From Muribaculaceae bacterium Isolate-104 (HZI) (GTDB lineage: Bacteria > Bacteroidota > Bacteroidia > Bacteroidales > Muribaculaceae): a stretch of 64,000 nucleotides of DNA. Below the pieces are notes generated by a model. The model was given only the letters and a program-made list of their open reading frames with translations. It had not been told where the DNA came from and ran no database searches. Position 1 is the first letter of the stretch, and the number at the start of each line of letters is the position of its first letter. The stretch is from contig RIBJ01000036.1 of assembly GCA_003762715.1 (NCBI GenBank), positions 1 to 64,000 on the forward strand, in the 5' to 3' direction. A program made the position numbers and the translations under genes. This document shows positions 63,509-64,000 of this stretch, one piece after another.

Positions 63509-63540
63509 CAAAAGTAGTCCAAGCGCGCTGAATTTTCAAA
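63509..63540 (-). promoter_or_regulatory. Consensus promoter of the TonB C-terminal domain gene
   Basis: Minus strand: TTTG (63540-63537), 20-base spacer, TACTTTTG (63516-63509). It lies inside the longer frame's 5' end, which rules out that longer start. Confidence 0.82.
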
Positions 63541-63554
63541 AACGCGACAGCCAT

Positions 63555-63585
63555 TTTGAGAATGATTATTATTGTTTTATCTTTG
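63555..63585 (+). promoter_or_regulatory. Consensus promoter of the PorQ-like gene
   Basis: TTTG (63555-63558), 19-base spacer, TATCTTTG (63578-63585). Its leader to the ATG at 63679 would be about 87 bases. Confidence 0.8.
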
Positions 63586-63678
63586 TTGACAATTTCAAGA
63601 CTCCTCTCCTACAAAATTTCACATAGCGCATAATAGGGCTAATGATTTTGCCGTTATATTGGGTGAATACCGACAATC

Positions 63679-64000
63679 ATGACTCTGAAACGAATACTAT
63701 CATACATTTCAGCGACTTGCTGCTGCTTTTCACAGATTATTGCGGCAGACAGTTCTCCCGCATATAACTTTCTGAACATAAGCCCTTCCCCTAAAATATA
63801 CGGCATGGGGGGCATAAACATATCCTCTGTAGATGCCGGAGTACTTGCCACTGAACAGAACCCGGCTTTGCTTGGACCGGAACACAGCTCACGGGCAGGA
63901 ATAAGCTACATGAGATACATCGGCGACAGCAATTTTGCGTCAGCCGCCTACTCCCATGCCGCCGGCGAGTATGGCGCATGGGCTGCATCCATACGCTATT
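63679..64000 (+). CDS. PorQ-like type IX secretion protein, N-terminal part (cut by window edge)
   Basis: Outer-membrane barrel of the PorV/PorQ group, needed for export and surface anchoring of type IX substrates. About 107 residues are visible: a signal peptide (TLKRILSYISATCCCFSQII, cleavage near residue 22), then YNFLNISPSPKIYGMGGINI and the family's NPALLGP motif with ISYMRYIGD. The 3' end lies beyond the window. It fits with the type IX sorting-like tail of the protein at 34560. Confidence 0.78.
   Translation, partial: MTLKRILSYISATCCCFSQIIAADSSPAYNFLNISPSPKIYGMGGINISSVDAGVLATEQNPALLGPEHSSRAGISYMRYIGDSNFASAAYSHAAGEYGAWAASIRY

Overview
The window looks like a chromosome segment from a gut-type Bacteroidales bacterium, most likely Muribaculaceae (S24-7) or a close relative. 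The reasons are: an 11-subunit complex I lacking NuoEFG with a fused NuoCD; an ATP synthase in the Bacteroidetes order atpDC-BEFHAG; a Na+-pumping NQR; ExbB-ExbD-ExbD-TonB with long ExbDs; type IX secretion parts; and many copies of the Bacteroidetes promoter signature (TTTG, about 20 bases, TAnnTTTG). No rRNA, tRNA or CRISPR array was found.

Layout. 1-945: the 3' end of an IS1182-type transposase and a terminator. 966-2552: a secreted GH20 hexosaminidase. 2640-19759: a 17-kb minus-strand block in which the complete eight-gene ATP synthase operon sits between nuoH and nuoI of the complex I operon, with no gap above about 45 bases and one clear terminator after nuoN. 20044-23199: a TonB-dependent receptor and a lipoprotein with an internal duplication. 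23481-27293 (+): aroE, a YeiH-type membrane protein and comEC. 27253-34030 (-): a PASTA protein, an RluA pseudouridine synthase, an acyltransferase, a membrane metallophosphoesterase, Tex and a HPPK-like protein. 34031-34559: a divergent promoter region with a long leader carrying a C10 tract. 34560-39485: a 1641-residue secreted protein with a type IX sorting-like tail. 39640-43991 (+): gltD, then glyS-lemA-FKBP lipoprotein. 44084-49349 (-): purN, then a type IIA topoisomerase subunit A, a DUF3316-like protein and an S41 peptidase. 49473-52697 (-): ExbB-ExbD-ExbD-TonB. 53039-58900 (+): nqrABCDEF. 58901-61141 (-): a small lipoprotein, a polyprenyl synthase and TatD. 61191-62978 (+): DUF4250, a membrane lipoprotein, an ECF sigma factor and a probable anti-sigma protein. 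62995-63453 (-): a TonB C-terminal domain protein. 63679-64000 (+): the start of a PorQ-like type IX secretion protein.

The genes fit together around envelope energetics. Complex I (proton) and NQR (sodium) build ion gradients. The F-type synthase, whose c subunit looks proton-specific, makes ATP. ExbBD-TonB passes ion-motive force to outer-membrane receptors such as the one at 20947. The most unusual feature is the nesting of the ATP synthase operon inside the complex I operon. Next come the C10 leader and mosaic base composition of the large surface protein gene. Start codons were often moved downstream when a consensus promoter or a neighbouring gene made the longer frame unlikely.
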